From the IMG/VR virus record IMGVR_UViG_3300020474_001469, positions 1-64,000 of that record: DNA of 64,000 bases; one strand, given 5' to 3'. Both the position numbers and the translations under genes were made by a program. The DNA comes from a virus. A model generated the notes under the pieces. That model ran no database searches and was not told where the DNA came from. It saw only the letters and a program-made list of their open reading frames with translations. The first letter of the stretch is position 1, and every line of letters begins with the position of its first letter. Below are positions 28,240-37,550 of the stretch, piece by piece.

Positions 28240-29404
28240 TACAATTGACTTATTAACTGGAAAAGTATTTCAAGTAACCTGGGATACTGGTAGAAGATGT
28301 AACTATGATTGTAGTTATTGTCCTGTACATCGACATGACAATTTTAGTAAACATGCAACATTAGATGAACTTAAAGCAAACACAGATTTTTTATTCGAGT
28401 ATATAGATACATACATGCAATACAGAGATTATAAGTATGCTAGTATCAGTTTTACAGGCGGAGAACCTACTGTAAACCCCAATTTTATTCCTTTTATACA
28501 ATACTTAAAAAATGAATACAATACAAGATATGCAAATAAATGGAATGCAAATTTTGCATTGACAAGTAATGGAGCCATGGGAGAAAAAATGGCTCAACGT
28601 GTAATGGAAAACATGAGACATATAACAGTAAGTTATCATGCAGAAAGCGATATTAAATTAAAGCAACAGGTTAGAGATAGAATATTACAGTTTCATACAG
28701 ACGGACCGGCTCACAAAATGACTTTAAGTATAAATGTAATGTTTCACGCAGAGCATTTTGATGAATGTAAAGACCTTTGTGAGTTTTTAGATGAGCATGG
28801 AGTAAAATATGTACCTAGAATAATAGGCGAGGAAGCGGGCAGTAGGAATAACTTTGCTCATCAATATACAGATCAACAACTAGATTACATAAAAAATTAT
28901 TGGAAATATAAAAACGAAAAACTTAATAACACCAGAGAAGAAGCTAACATTTTAAGTGCCGCCGGAGAAAAAACTACAGAAAAGAAAAAATTAGGCTTTA
29001 CAGTAGGTAGACCATGTTGTGGTAGCAGAGAAATGTGTTTAAGTATGAAAGGCAAAAGTAGAAAAGCAACCTTTGTAGATATGCGTGAATTTAAAGGTTG
29101 GAATTGTAGCGTAAACTGGTTTTTCTTACATTTAGAACAACAAACAGATAGCATTTATCATCATCAAACATGCCAAGCTAGGTTTGATAAAACTAGAGGA
29201 CCTATTGGAAAATTAAGTGAAGGCAAAAAATTAATTGCAGAACTAAAAAGTAATTTAAAAAATAATACAATGCCGACTGTAGTATGTCCTAAGCATACCT
29301 GTGGATGTGGGTTGTGTGCGCCTAAATCAAAATATAAAGAAAATTATATGGAAGTAATGAAAAATCACATAGATACTTCTGTATTAGGAACCATAAGTGG
29401 ATAA
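28229..29404 (+). CDS. Radical SAM protein, island group III
   Basis: A 391-residue protein. The start ATG at 28229 (MSFDTID) overlaps the previous stop by 11 bases; upstream in-frame sequence belongs to the other gene. C24/C28/C31 lie in GRRCNYDCSYC, followed by ISFTGGEPTVNP with the GGEP motif. The C-terminus has CCGSREMC-like and CPKHTCGCGLC cysteine sets that could hold an additional cluster. Its best match in the window is 30491. It ends 8 bases into the next gene. Confidence 0.85.
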   Translation: MSFDTIDLLTGKVFQVTWDTGRRCNYDCSYCPVHRHDNFSKHATLDELKANTDFLFEYIDTYMQYRDYKYASISFTGGEPTVNPNFIPFIQYLKNEYNTRYANKWNANFALTSNGAMGEKMAQRVMENMRHITVSYHAESDIKLKQQVRDRILQFHTDGPAHKMTLSINVMFHAEHFDECKDLCEFLDEHGVKYVPRIIGEEAGSRNNFAHQYTDQQLDYIKNYWKYKNEKLNNTREEANILSAAGEKTTEKKKLGFTVGRPCCGSREMCLSMKGKSRKATFVDMREFKGWNCSVNWFFLHLEQQTDSIYHHQTCQARFDKTRGPIGKLSEGKKLIAELKSNLKNNTMPTVVCPKHTCGCGLCAPKSKYKENYMEVMKNHIDTSVLGTISG

Positions 29405-30488
29405 GAAATATGCATGTCCTCTACCGTTCAATCATATGGCGGTAAGACCTGATGGTCAAATTTTTCCATGCTGTATTTTTAGATGGGACGATGTTCCTGA
29501 AGATTTAAATATCTATCATAAAGACCCTTTTAACCATAATTACATGAAAAAACTTAGACAAGACATGTTAGAAGATAAACCTATTTCAGGTTGTTCGCAT
29601 TGTTATGATAGGGAAAAAAGTAATGCTAGTAGTTTTAGATTAGAAGCATGGAACGAACAGGAAAAGTATGGTACGACAAGTTTGTCTACAGGACAAGAAC
29701 CTCAATTACGGTATGTTGACCTAAGTATTAGTAACACTTGTAACAACAAGTGTAGAATGTGTGTTCCTGCTTTAAGCACTCATTGGTATAGTGATGCAAA
29801 AAAATTAGGACTACAAATTCCAAAAGGAATAGTAAGAAATCCTTTTATAGAAAACACAGATTTTTCAACATTAAGTTATATAAAATTATTAGGCGGAGAG
29901 CCTTTAATGGAGCAAAATGTATTAATAAAGATTTTAAAACAATGTGATTTAGAAAATCTAACAGTACATTTAATTACAAATGCAACTTTAAGACCTAACG
30001 AAGAATTGCTTAATTTATTTGAAAAATGTAAACAAGTAAAGGTTACATTAAGCATAGATGCATATGGAGATTTAAATGACTTTTTACGTAAAGGAAGTTA
30101 CTGGAAAACTACATTTAAAAATCTGCTGTGGTTTTTAGATATGTTTCCAAAGTCCTCTGTTCATAGTGTTCTAAGCATTTACAATATAAACAAAGCAAAA
30201 GAATTTGTTTATTTTTGCAATGAATTAAAAAAAGGCTGTCAAAAGTATTTTCTTATAGATGGACCCGATTATATGATGCCAAGACATTTACCAGAACAAG
30301 TTAAACCAAAAATACTAGAAAGTTTACAAGGTATAGAAAGTTTTGAAGTATATGAAAAAGAATTACATAAAACGGGAGATTTTAATATATTTGTTAAACA
30401 AGACAAAGTAATGAATAATTTGCGTAATGAACATTGGAAAAATGCAAATCCGGACTTGCATAATCTTGTAAAAGAGTATATAATATAA
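29397..30488 (+). CDS. Radical SAM protein, island group II (twitch-type)
   Basis: A 363-residue protein. The GTG start at 29397 is kept because it preserves the family module CPLPFNHMAVRPDGQIFPCC (C7, C25, C26); AGGA lies upstream. SGCSHC (C66, C69) and the cluster motif C115/C119/C122 (SNTCNNKCRMC) follow, with LLGGEPLMEQ as the GGE motif. It is the most compact group II member. Overlaps the previous gene by 8 bases and lies 2 bases before the next. Confidence 0.85.
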   Translation: MDKKYACPLPFNHMAVRPDGQIFPCCIFRWDDVPEDLNIYHKDPFNHNYMKKLRQDMLEDKPISGCSHCYDREKSNASSFRLEAWNEQEKYGTTSLSTGQEPQLRYVDLSISNTCNNKCRMCVPALSTHWYSDAKKLGLQIPKGIVRNPFIENTDFSTLSYIKLLGGEPLMEQNVLIKILKQCDLENLTVHLITNATLRPNEELLNLFEKCKQVKVTLSIDAYGDLNDFLRKGSYWKTTFKNLLWFLDMFPKSSVHSVLSIYNINKAKEFVYFCNELKKGCQKYFLIDGPDYMMPRHLPEQVKPKILESLQGIESFEVYEKELHKTGDFNIFVKQDKVMNNLRNEHWKNANPDLHNLVKEYII

Positions 30489-30490
30489 GT

Positions 30491-31603
30491 ATGACCGAAG
30501 ATTTAAAATGGAGTAATTATGACTTTTCTAAAATACCATTTGACGACATTGTTAAGGTCGGCCAAAGGACGCTTCTATACAGAGATCTGTTTACTGTTAG
30601 TTGGCTTCTTGGTCGCTTTTGCAACTATCGTTGCAGTTATTGTTGGCCATACGCCAGATCAGATAAAAAAGATCACAGGCCCACACAGCTCGCTTATCAT
30701 ACAATCGATGAGATAAAGAGGCAAGCACGTGACAACAATTTTAATTCTTTTCATTTTAGTCTTTCTGGTGGCGAGCCTACGTTTCACCCAGGATACCTTG
30801 ACATCCTTAAATATTTGGCTGATGATGTCGACAATACTAATTATACTAGTATACACATGACAAGTAATTGTTCGAGACCAATGAAGTGGTTTCGTACGTA
30901 TGTAGATTATGCAAAGCCGTTTCATCGTGCCAGCATAACTGCAAGCCTACATGTTGAACATGTAAATACAAAAGATAAGATGCAAGACTTTGCAGACAAG
31001 TTAAATTTATGTCAGGAGTACGATGTTCAAGTTACAATTAATCAGGTTATGGTTCCAGAACATTTTGAAAGAGATTGGGAAAATGCTCTTTTCTTTCACG
31101 AACAAGGAATCAACGTTACCCTTAAACCTCAGTCGGATCCGACTGCGTCCAGAGTGGTTGATGGATACAAAGACGAAGATCTCAAAAGACTCTACAACGG
31201 AATGCCGCAAAGAGCCTTCACCGAAACGAAACGTATTTGGAATAACCGTCCACGACCACAGTTTCAAGTTCCCGCAGGAATAACAGGAAAAAATGATGCT
31301 AGTGTGCCTTGGCATATGCAGGTTGAATTAGAAGATAGCAAAGGTAAAAAATGGTATATGGACCAAGCAGAACGGTTTAATGCCTTTAATTTTAACAATT
31401 TTGAAGGATGGGCATGTAACGCCGGTTACAGCGGAATAATAATACGGGAGCCTGACGGTTCGGTAAAAAGGAGTTATTCGTGCCATGATGTGCCCCTTGG
31501 TAACATCGAAACAGGTTTCGAGCTATTTAAGGCACCTAAACCTTGTATTACAAAAAGTTGCGTAAGTTCCGCCGATTCTAAAATACCAAAAAACAAGTAC
31601 TAA
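30491..31603 (+). CDS. Radical SAM protein, island group III, with unlike base composition
   Basis: A 370-residue protein. C44/C48/C51 lie in LGRFCNYRCSYC, then SLSGGEPTFHPGYL. It shares the layout of 28229 but has a shorter Cys-bearing tail (YSCHDVPLGN, KPCITKSC). By hand count, 30541-30720 and 31141-31200 are about 40-47% G+C, against about 20% in a line of the gene just before it (30361-30420), and codons such as CTC, CGC and GCC appear that are rare nearby. This suggests later arrival than its neighbours. The last third returns to the local composition. Substrate unknown. Confidence 0.85.
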   Translation: MTEDLKWSNYDFSKIPFDDIVKVGQRTLLYRDLFTVSWLLGRFCNYRCSYCWPYARSDKKDHRPTQLAYHTIDEIKRQARDNNFNSFHFSLSGGEPTFHPGYLDILKYLADDVDNTNYTSIHMTSNCSRPMKWFRTYVDYAKPFHRASITASLHVEHVNTKDKMQDFADKLNLCQEYDVQVTINQVMVPEHFERDWENALFFHEQGINVTLKPQSDPTASRVVDGYKDEDLKRLYNGMPQRAFTETKRIWNNRPRPQFQVPAGITGKNDASVPWHMQVELEDSKGKKWYMDQAERFNAFNFNNFEGWACNAGYSGIIIREPDGSVKRSYSCHDVPLGNIETGFELFKAPKPCITKSCVSSADSKIPKNKY

Positions 31604-31619
31604 CAAGTTAAATATTAAT

Positions 31620-32378
31620 ATGAGTCTAGTATGTGAAGAAATATTATCCTTAAGCACAGCAGTACGTACAAACGTGTTAGAAGATGTTAACCGTGCTGTA
31701 GAGGGCTTAAAATGCGATTTAGACGGTGTTTTAAAGTACTCTACTAATATAGTTGAGTGGTTAAAACCGGTTGTAGATCTGTCTAATTTCCATGTATATC
31801 CTATGAATGGAATAACGCAAGGACTAGATTGGTGGTACGATAAAGAGTCTAGATGCGTGGTTATGAAGCCAGGAGATTACCAATGGATATCTCCAAAAGG
31901 TGGATATGGAAGGGTATGTTACATCAGTGTACCGAGTGCTATTGATGGTAACTTTGTTGATATTCCAAAAGACAATCCTACAGTGGTTGACTTAGCTTAT
32001 GTTGGAAGTACAAAAGTTAAAAAAATAAATATTCCAGAAAATACACAATTTGCATTTTATAGTTTTAGTAAACCGTTTGGCATTAGGAATGTAAGAACAG
32101 GATGGATTTTTACAAAGAAACCCGATCTTAGATTAGAAGCACTTACCCATAGTGCAAAGTACTACAATTATCATGCTCATAATATTGCAGAAACTATAAT
32201 TAATAATTTTGATATTGATTATGTTTGGAACCAATTAAAAGAAAAACAAAAAGTCGTATGTGAAAAATATAGCTTTACACCAAGTGATAGTGTTTGGTTA
32301 GCATCTACACAAGATCCAGCTTACGATAAATTTAAAAGAGGGGAACGTGCCAGGTTATGTCTCGCACCGTGTTATTAG
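31620..32378 (+). CDS. Mini PLP-dependent aminotransferase-like protein
   Basis: A 252-residue protein. YPMNGITQGLDWW (60-72) resembles the T.G..e.l segment of fold-type-I aminotransferases. TVVDLAYVGS (121-130) matches the strand with Asp (D124) and Tyr that hold the cofactor. FSKPFGIRNVRTGW (149-162) matches SK.fg..g.R.G, making K151 the expected PLP lysine. The usual length is 350-400 residues; this lacks much of the N-terminal arm and C-terminal domain, so it may be a reduced enzyme or need a partner. It overlaps the B12-type radical SAM gene by 22 bases. Confidence 0.6.
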   Translation: MSLVCEEILSLSTAVRTNVLEDVNRAVEGLKCDLDGVLKYSTNIVEWLKPVVDLSNFHVYPMNGITQGLDWWYDKESRCVVMKPGDYQWISPKGGYGRVCYISVPSAIDGNFVDIPKDNPTVVDLAYVGSTKVKKINIPENTQFAFYSFSKPFGIRNVRTGWIFTKKPDLRLEALTHSAKYYNYHAHNIAETIINNFDIDYVWNQLKEKQKVVCEKYSFTPSDSVWLASTQDPAYDKFKRGERARLCLAPCY

Positions 32379-33877
32379 GAACTATCTCAAGTGTATATCA
32401 CGACTGGGTACCATACCCGGTTGGTTGCCTAATCTCTCACTGTCTAAAAAATCCTAAAATAAAAAAAGAATACAAATTTCTTGAACCTTTATATAAGAAT
32501 AAATGGGATAATCAAGAAACCCACGATAAATTAAAACAAGCAGATATATTAGGTTTAACCTGTTATGTTTGGAATCAAAATGCAAATGATGAAATAGCTC
32601 AAATATTTAAACAGTACAATCCTGCAGGTATTGTTGTGTACGGAGGACCTAACGTACCAGAAGAAAATTTACAAGAATTTAAACGTAACTATGTAGATCA
32701 TTACATGACAGGCCCTGGAGAATTACAATGGGAAAAATTATTAGATCCTGCTAGTGATAGCGAATATGCAATACCAACTCCTTACACTGACGGAATATTT
32801 GATAATATTTTAAAACACGAAGATGATATTGCTGTTGCATTTGAAACAAACAGAGGATGTCCATATCACTGTGCATTTTGTGATTGGGGAGGAGTCAGTC
32901 GTAGTAAAATTACAAAACTTAAAGATGCCGCAGTAAAAGAAACTATAGAACACGTATTAAGTTTTGACAAAGTAAAACGTTTAGAAATACTAGATGCAAA
33001 CTATGGTATATTTCCAAGAGATGTGGATTTTGTACAGCATATAGTCGATAATAAAAAACGTGATGATATGTTATTAACCTTTGCAGGATTTGCTAAAAAT
33101 GGATCGCCATACCTTCCTGATATAATGAATTTAACAATGGATAATTTTAACGACAAGTTAAGGAATGTAAAAATAAGTTTGCAGACATTAACGCCTGATG
33201 TGTTAGATACAATACAAAGAAAAAATATTTCTACAGATAAATTACTCCGTATCATGGATCAGTTGAGAGATATAAAAGTAAATTCAGAACTTATAATAGG
33301 CTTGCCTGGAGAAACAGCAAGTAGTTGGGCTGATACTTTGTTCAAACATCCTGAGTTAGGAATAGATTTTGCTAGAGCATACCCGTTATACGTATTGCCT
33401 AATACGCCTATGGCTACACAAGATTATAGAACTAAACACAAAATAAAAACTAAAAAAATTAATTTGCCTAATAAAGAAACGTTTGAAATGATATATGAGT
33501 GTAGTAGTTATGATTTAGATGAAATTACACAAATATATTTAAACTGGTGGTACTTTAACACTTTTTATAATTTTGGTATAGATAAAACTATTACAAAAGA
33601 TACTATGAATGACTTTTTTGCAAATTTAAAAGATACGCCTTTTATGAGTTGTTGTGTAGAAGAAGTAAGAAATATATTACACAGAATATTCAAACCAGAG
33701 GACGAAATGTTGTTAGAAGGATATGATTATAACTTTTTACATAAACAGCTAGGCAGAGGAAAAGAATTGTTATACATGAAGAAACACAACAAGACAGTAC
33801 AACAAGAACTAGGAATAAAGTTTGACATAAAAAATGATGATAAAGAACTAGGGAGCGCCTTTGCGTATATAAAATGA
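32357..33877 (+). CDS. Radical SAM protein with B12-binding-like N-terminal domain
   Basis: A 506-residue protein. Residues 1-125 have the strand pattern of a cobalamin-binding Rossmann domain (ADILGLTCYVWN, GIVVYGGPNVPE, MTGPGE), as in BchE/HpnP-type enzymes; the classical DxHxxG cobalamin-ligand motif is not apparent. The cluster motif is C168/C172/C175 (NRGCPYHCAFC), followed by DWGG. Later ISLQTLTPDVLDTIQRKN and SELIIGLPGETASSW are typical of this superfamily. Family members often methylate unactivated carbons or rearrange rings. Overlaps its neighbours by 22 and 4 bases. Confidence 0.8.
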   Translation: MSRTVLLGTISSVYHDWVPYPVGCLISHCLKNPKIKKEYKFLEPLYKNKWDNQETHDKLKQADILGLTCYVWNQNANDEIAQIFKQYNPAGIVVYGGPNVPEENLQEFKRNYVDHYMTGPGELQWEKLLDPASDSEYAIPTPYTDGIFDNILKHEDDIAVAFETNRGCPYHCAFCDWGGVSRSKITKLKDAAVKETIEHVLSFDKVKRLEILDANYGIFPRDVDFVQHIVDNKKRDDMLLTFAGFAKNGSPYLPDIMNLTMDNFNDKLRNVKISLQTLTPDVLDTIQRKNISTDKLLRIMDQLRDIKVNSELIIGLPGETASSWADTLFKHPELGIDFARAYPLYVLPNTPMATQDYRTKHKIKTKKINLPNKETFEMIYECSSYDLDEITQIYLNWWYFNTFYNFGIDKTITKDTMNDFFANLKDTPFMSCCVEEVRNILHRIFKPEDEMLLEGYDYNFLHKQLGRGKELLYMKKHNKTVQQELGIKFDIKNDDKELGSAFAYIK

Positions 33878-34539
33878 AAGACGTAATTTTTACACCATTA
33901 GCAATTCCACCAATACCAGAAAAACAAAAAGTATTAGATAGATTTAATGCTCCAGATTTTTATGTTTGGTGGGACGAAGAAACACTATTAGGAGAAAAAG
34001 AAAATAACAATCCATTAGGACATCCTCAACAATGGACAGATAATGCAAGAAATAACTATCCAGAACTTATAGATTGGGTTGAAACTTACATTCCTTGCGA
34101 CGAATGGTATTACATACGTATAGCAAGAGCTAAGGAAGAGATACCTCCACACGTAGATGGCAACTCTGTAAATCCTACACATAAGCACCATCTTGCAATA
34201 CTTCCAGAAGCACTAGAATATAATATGAAACACGAGCCAATAGGATATAGATTTGTTATAGCAGGTAGCAAAGACAAAATGTACATGTGTAAAGAACATG
34301 ATTACTCTAAAGATATGACATGGCAGGAAAAACATATGTGTATTGTCCCTGAAGATACAGATGCATTTGTTATTAGAAACCAAGACCAAGCACATGGTGT
34401 TGAAGCTGATACAGATGATCGATTAATAGGTTTTATACTAGGAAAAGTAAATGCCAAAAAACATTGGGACCTAATAGAAAAGAGTGTAAGTACATACAGC
34501 GATAAAGTGATAAGGAAACAAGATGTATTCAATGCATGA
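33874..34539 (+). CDS. Putative 2OG-Fe(II) oxygenase (Asp/Asn hydroxylase-like)
   Basis: A 221-residue protein. YIRIARAKEEIPPHVDGN holds an HxD iron-ligand pair preceded by the arm typical of aspartyl/asparaginyl hydroxylase-like folds, and DAFVIRNQDQAHGVE supplies the distal His. A following DDRLIGFIL gives an Arg at the expected place for 2-oxoglutarate. It starts with an ATGA overlap on the radical SAM gene and overlaps the next gene by 17 bases. Substrate unknown. Confidence 0.6.
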   Translation: MKDVIFTPLAIPPIPEKQKVLDRFNAPDFYVWWDEETLLGEKENNNPLGHPQQWTDNARNNYPELIDWVETYIPCDEWYYIRIARAKEEIPPHVDGNSVNPTHKHHLAILPEALEYNMKHEPIGYRFVIAGSKDKMYMCKEHDYSKDMTWQEKHMCIVPEDTDAFVIRNQDQAHGVEADTDDRLIGFILGKVNAKKHWDLIEKSVSTYSDKVIRKQDVFNA

Positions 34540-35107
34540 TGGTATGGACACAAGCATACATTTAGAAGTAGCTGAAAGGCTTAATCCTAGCACCTGTGTA
34601 GAAGTAGGCACTTATTACGGAGGTATAACTTACAAACTATGTAAAGCATTACCCCATTGTCATTTTTTTGCAGTCCAGGCATACCACGATCATAAACTTA
34701 ATCACATGCCGGATACAATAAGAGGAGAATACAGCCAAGGAGTAGCTGATAAGACAAAAAGCATTAATCTAGATCCTAGCTTGAAAAACCAAGATTGGAA
34801 AAGAGCAGTAGCACAAAATTTTCCTCCTGAATATCATGATTATTTTGATTTTAATTTATTAGTAAAAACATTCCAAGATTGTAACAATGTAAGCATAATA
34901 TTAGATACAAGTCCATTTAAATGGCAGTTTCCTGAAGTAGATTTAACTATTTTTGATTTATCTCCATTACTAGAAGAGAATATAAAACAGTATGAATTTT
35001 GGAAAAATAAAAGTAAAAATATTTTAGTAGGAGCATATAATCATCAACAAGAGTTTATTGATTATGCAGGCGGAGCAAAAATGAGAAAGGATTATGTATT
35101 GGTATGA
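34523..35107 (+). CDS. Putative class I SAM-dependent methyltransferase
   Basis: A 194-residue protein. The ATG at 34523 follows AAGGA at good spacing. CVEVGTYYGGITYKL near residue 28 is a glycine-rich SAM loop, and HFFAVQAYHD follows as the next strand. DLTIFDLSPLL near 140 and KNILVGAYNH near 160 fit later strands of the fold. The acidic ribose-binding residue is not clear, so the call is moderate. It sits between two 2OG-like genes with overlaps of 17 and 4 bases. Confidence 0.5.
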   Translation: MYSMHDGMDTSIHLEVAERLNPSTCVEVGTYYGGITYKLCKALPHCHFFAVQAYHDHKLNHMPDTIRGEYSQGVADKTKSINLDPSLKNQDWKRAVAQNFPPEYHDYFDFNLLVKTFQDCNNVSIILDTSPFKWQFPEVDLTIFDLSPLLEENIKQYEFWKNKSKNILVGAYNHQQEFIDYAGGAKMRKDYVLV

Positions 35108-35817
35108 CAAAGAATTATCACGAAGCAGTTGGCTTTTATCAAACATATGAATTAAATGTAGATTTTGTTGAAAGAGTAAGAGAAGAGATTACACCTTTTT
35201 TTGAAAATTATGTTGTTGATGATGTAGCACAAGGAGGATGGGGTAGCGGTTATGTGCCTTTTGAAGATTGCGGTCCTTGGACACACAAGTTTATAGATTT
35301 GTTTAAAGGCAACTTTTTAAGTAATATAAGATTAAGTGCTTTCAGTCCAACAAATAGTTATGATTGGCATATTGGTATAGAGAAAGAAAACAATAAATGG
35401 AAACAGGGTGGTGAGAACGAAGAACCGGAAATTTATCCTTATCAAGTTAAATGTAGCACACTAAATGTTTTTTGTAGTCCTTCTATAGGTGATAGAACAT
35501 TGTTTGCAACCGATATGGATATGCCTCCTTATAGAGGATATTATATTGGATATGGCACCAAAAAGAAGATGCTTGTAATAGATGAAATGGTTGTAGATAG
35601 AAATCCTGTTATTTTAAATACAGGGCTATGGCATAAAATAGATGCAAGTGGAGAAAGAAACATGGCTAGTTTTCTGTTTACTCCTTATCTTAGTTTTGCA
35701 GGATTAGTAGCATATTGTAGAGAAGTAGGATTATTGATCGAAAGGACTAATCCTATTATACCTTATTACGAAGAAGATTGGGAAGACAAGTATATGCAAG
35801 GAAGAAAATTTGACTAA
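35104..35817 (+). CDS. 2OG-Fe(II) oxygenase-like protein, WHK family member 1
   Basis: A 237-residue protein sharing with 35810 and 37543 a C-terminal signature: NTGLWHKID near residue 175, then R.MASFLF, then CREVGLLIER. NSYDWHIGIE near 85 is at the position of the first iron ligand but is HxG rather than HxD, so it may be inactive, a halogenase-like variant, or use another residue. It overlaps the methyltransferase by 4 bases and the next gene by 8. Assignment to the 2OG fold is by pattern only. Confidence 0.5.
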   Translation: MTKNYHEAVGFYQTYELNVDFVERVREEITPFFENYVVDDVAQGGWGSGYVPFEDCGPWTHKFIDLFKGNFLSNIRLSAFSPTNSYDWHIGIEKENNKWKQGGENEEPEIYPYQVKCSTLNVFCSPSIGDRTLFATDMDMPPYRGYYIGYGTKKKMLVIDEMVVDRNPVILNTGLWHKIDASGERNMASFLFTPYLSFAGLVAYCREVGLLIERTNPIIPYYEEDWEDKYMQGRKFD

Positions 35818-36400
35818 TTGTGCATATAATTTAAATATTGATGTTACTGATCTTAGAAAAGAATTATTAGAGTATCAAAAGACACTTTCTTATACTAAAG
35901 AAGATTGGGGTAGCTTATTTGTAGAAAGAGAAAAATTAGGAAAACATACAGAAAATTTTTATAAAATACTTCCTAATTGTTTTTTAAGTAAAATAAGATT
36001 TATAGATTATACACAATTTGACGAAGAAAATCCCCATTTATATCATATAGATGTTGATGTAGCTAATCAAGGTTATTATGATGGTGAGATACATCACATG
36101 CAGATTAGACAAGCATCAATTAACATTTTACTTTCAGGCAATGAGAATATAGAAACATTATTTGCTGTAGATCTTGAAAGTGAATATAGTGACAAGCTAC
36201 ATTATTTCAAAGAAAGAAATATGAAAGTTGTCGATAGAAAAAAAGCTACTAAGTTTCCAATGCTTATTAATACAGGAATGTGGCATAAGTCAGATCCAAT
36301 TGATAACACAAGAAAGCTAGCCAGTTTTATATTTCATCCTTTTGTATCATTTATTGAAGCAAGAGAAAGGTGCAAACATAAAGGAGTATTAATAGAATGA
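35810..36400 (+). CDS. 2OG-Fe(II) oxygenase-like protein, WHK family member 2
   Basis: A 196-residue protein starting at a TTG preceded by AAGGAAG; no ATG is available near the N-terminus, so the TTG start is accepted. LYHIDVD gives an HxD pair, and INTGMWHKSDP followed by RKLASFIFHPFVSF gives the distal His and an Arg/Lys. The end, GVLIE, matches the other two family members. An ATGA overlap leads into the next gene. Substrate unknown. Confidence 0.55.
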   Translation: MTNCAYNLNIDVTDLRKELLEYQKTLSYTKEDWGSLFVEREKLGKHTENFYKILPNCFLSKIRFIDYTQFDEENPHLYHIDVDVANQGYYDGEIHHMQIRQASINILLSGNENIETLFAVDLESEYSDKLHYFKERNMKVVDRKKATKFPMLINTGMWHKSDPIDNTRKLASFIFHPFVSFIEARERCKHKGVLIE

Positions 36401-37008
36401 AAAAGAATCAATTACCTAGTATACATAATTTAAATTTAGATATAGATCTAAAAACATTGCAAAATGAATGTGATAAACTTGCAGAAAAATTTGTTGATGT
36501 AAAAACTGCAAATCCAATGTTGTGTGATAATCATATGGAATTGGTTGCAGATGTATATGATAATTTTGAACAAATAAATCTAACAACTCCGAGCGAAATA
36601 CTGCCTTATACTGCTAGTATAAAAGAAAGACTAAAACGTAAGGAAGAACACTTATACAATATTCCTACAGAAGATTACACAGGAAGTTATTTTGAAAAAA
36701 TTGTTACACAACTTAAAGCACCTGCAAGTAGAATACGTATAACAAAATTAGCACCAGGAAAAAATATTCCGTTTCATGTTGATTATGATGTCAGTTATGC
36801 TGTAAGATGTATAGTTCCAATTTACGGAGATAAGCAAGTAATTAATTTATTCAAGCGTGACGGAAAGTTAGAAGCCTATAATCTAGATAGTGGAAATGCA
36901 TATTTTTTAAATATCGGATATCCACATGCTGTTATTAACATGAGTACAAAACCAAGAATTGCACTTATGTTTAGTTTAAATGGTACTGAAGATCTAGAAT
37001 CAATATGA
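36397..37008 (+). CDS. Putative 2OG-Fe(II) oxygenase (Asp/Asn hydroxylase-like)
   Basis: A 203-residue protein. RIRITKLAPGKNIPFHVDYD (near 112-131) has the hydroxylase-type strand leading to an HxD pair, and AYFLNIGYPHAVINMS gives the distal His, followed by KPRIALMF with an Arg. This is one of the cleaner iron-site patterns in the island. It is translationally coupled at both ends (ATGA-type overlaps). Target unknown. Confidence 0.65.
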   Translation: MKKNQLPSIHNLNLDIDLKTLQNECDKLAEKFVDVKTANPMLCDNHMELVADVYDNFEQINLTTPSEILPYTASIKERLKRKEEHLYNIPTEDYTGSYFEKIVTQLKAPASRIRITKLAPGKNIPFHVDYDVSYAVRCIVPIYGDKQVINLFKRDGKLEAYNLDSGNAYFLNIGYPHAVINMSTKPRIALMFSLNGTEDLESI

Positions 37009-37550
37009 TTATATTTCCAGATAGGATTTTTATTCTTATTCCTAAGTGTGGCTGTAACAGTATTATGAGTATGTATGGTGTAAATCCTTGGGCAAAACAT
37101 AGACAACATATTGAAAATAAAGAGGAAGCAGTTTTATATTTAAAAGGAGATTATCCCCATATGCCTGTTAGTCAGATTCCAGAAAGATTTTCTTATCTGC
37201 CTACAGAAGCGATAGTCAGAAACCCTTGGCATAGAACTGTAAGTAGATATTTTTATCTACAAAAAATGAACGACTTCGAAATGAGTTTTGAAGAATTTGT
37301 AAAAAGTAAGTATATACATCCTATGTACAAACAAGATCCTGATTATGCCAAATGGGGTAGTGTAAGTTGGACACAACAGATTGAATGGATTGACGATAAT
37401 ACAAAGGTACATAAATTTGAAGAGTATGATTTTACGTTACATGAAAATAAATCACATAGTCGAGATTTTGAAAGTATGTATAATAACGAGTTATATAAAA
37501 TAGTAGGAGATTATTACATAAAAGATGTAGAAAGGTTTAATTATGTATAA
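37005..37550 (+). CDS. Sulfotransferase-family protein
   Basis: A 181-residue protein. ILIPKCGCNSI (10-20) matches the 5'-phosphosulfate loop of carbohydrate-type sulfotransferases (P.KCG..S), and AIVRNPWHRTVSRYFY near 68 matches the 3'-phosphate-binding RNP.eR..S.Y motif. The predicted reaction is sulfate transfer from PAPS to a sugar or other hydroxyl. At 181 residues it is short but has both motifs. It overlaps the flanking 2OG-like genes by 4 and 8 bases. A second sulfotransferase-like gene is on the - strand at 40369. Confidence 0.75.
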   Translation: MIIFPDRIFILIPKCGCNSIMSMYGVNPWAKHRQHIENKEEAVLYLKGDYPHMPVSQIPERFSYLPTEAIVRNPWHRTVSRYFYLQKMNDFEMSFEEFVKSKYIHPMYKQDPDYAKWGSVSWTQQIEWIDDNTKVHKFEEYDFTLHENKSHSRDFESMYNNELYKIVGDYYIKDVERFNYV

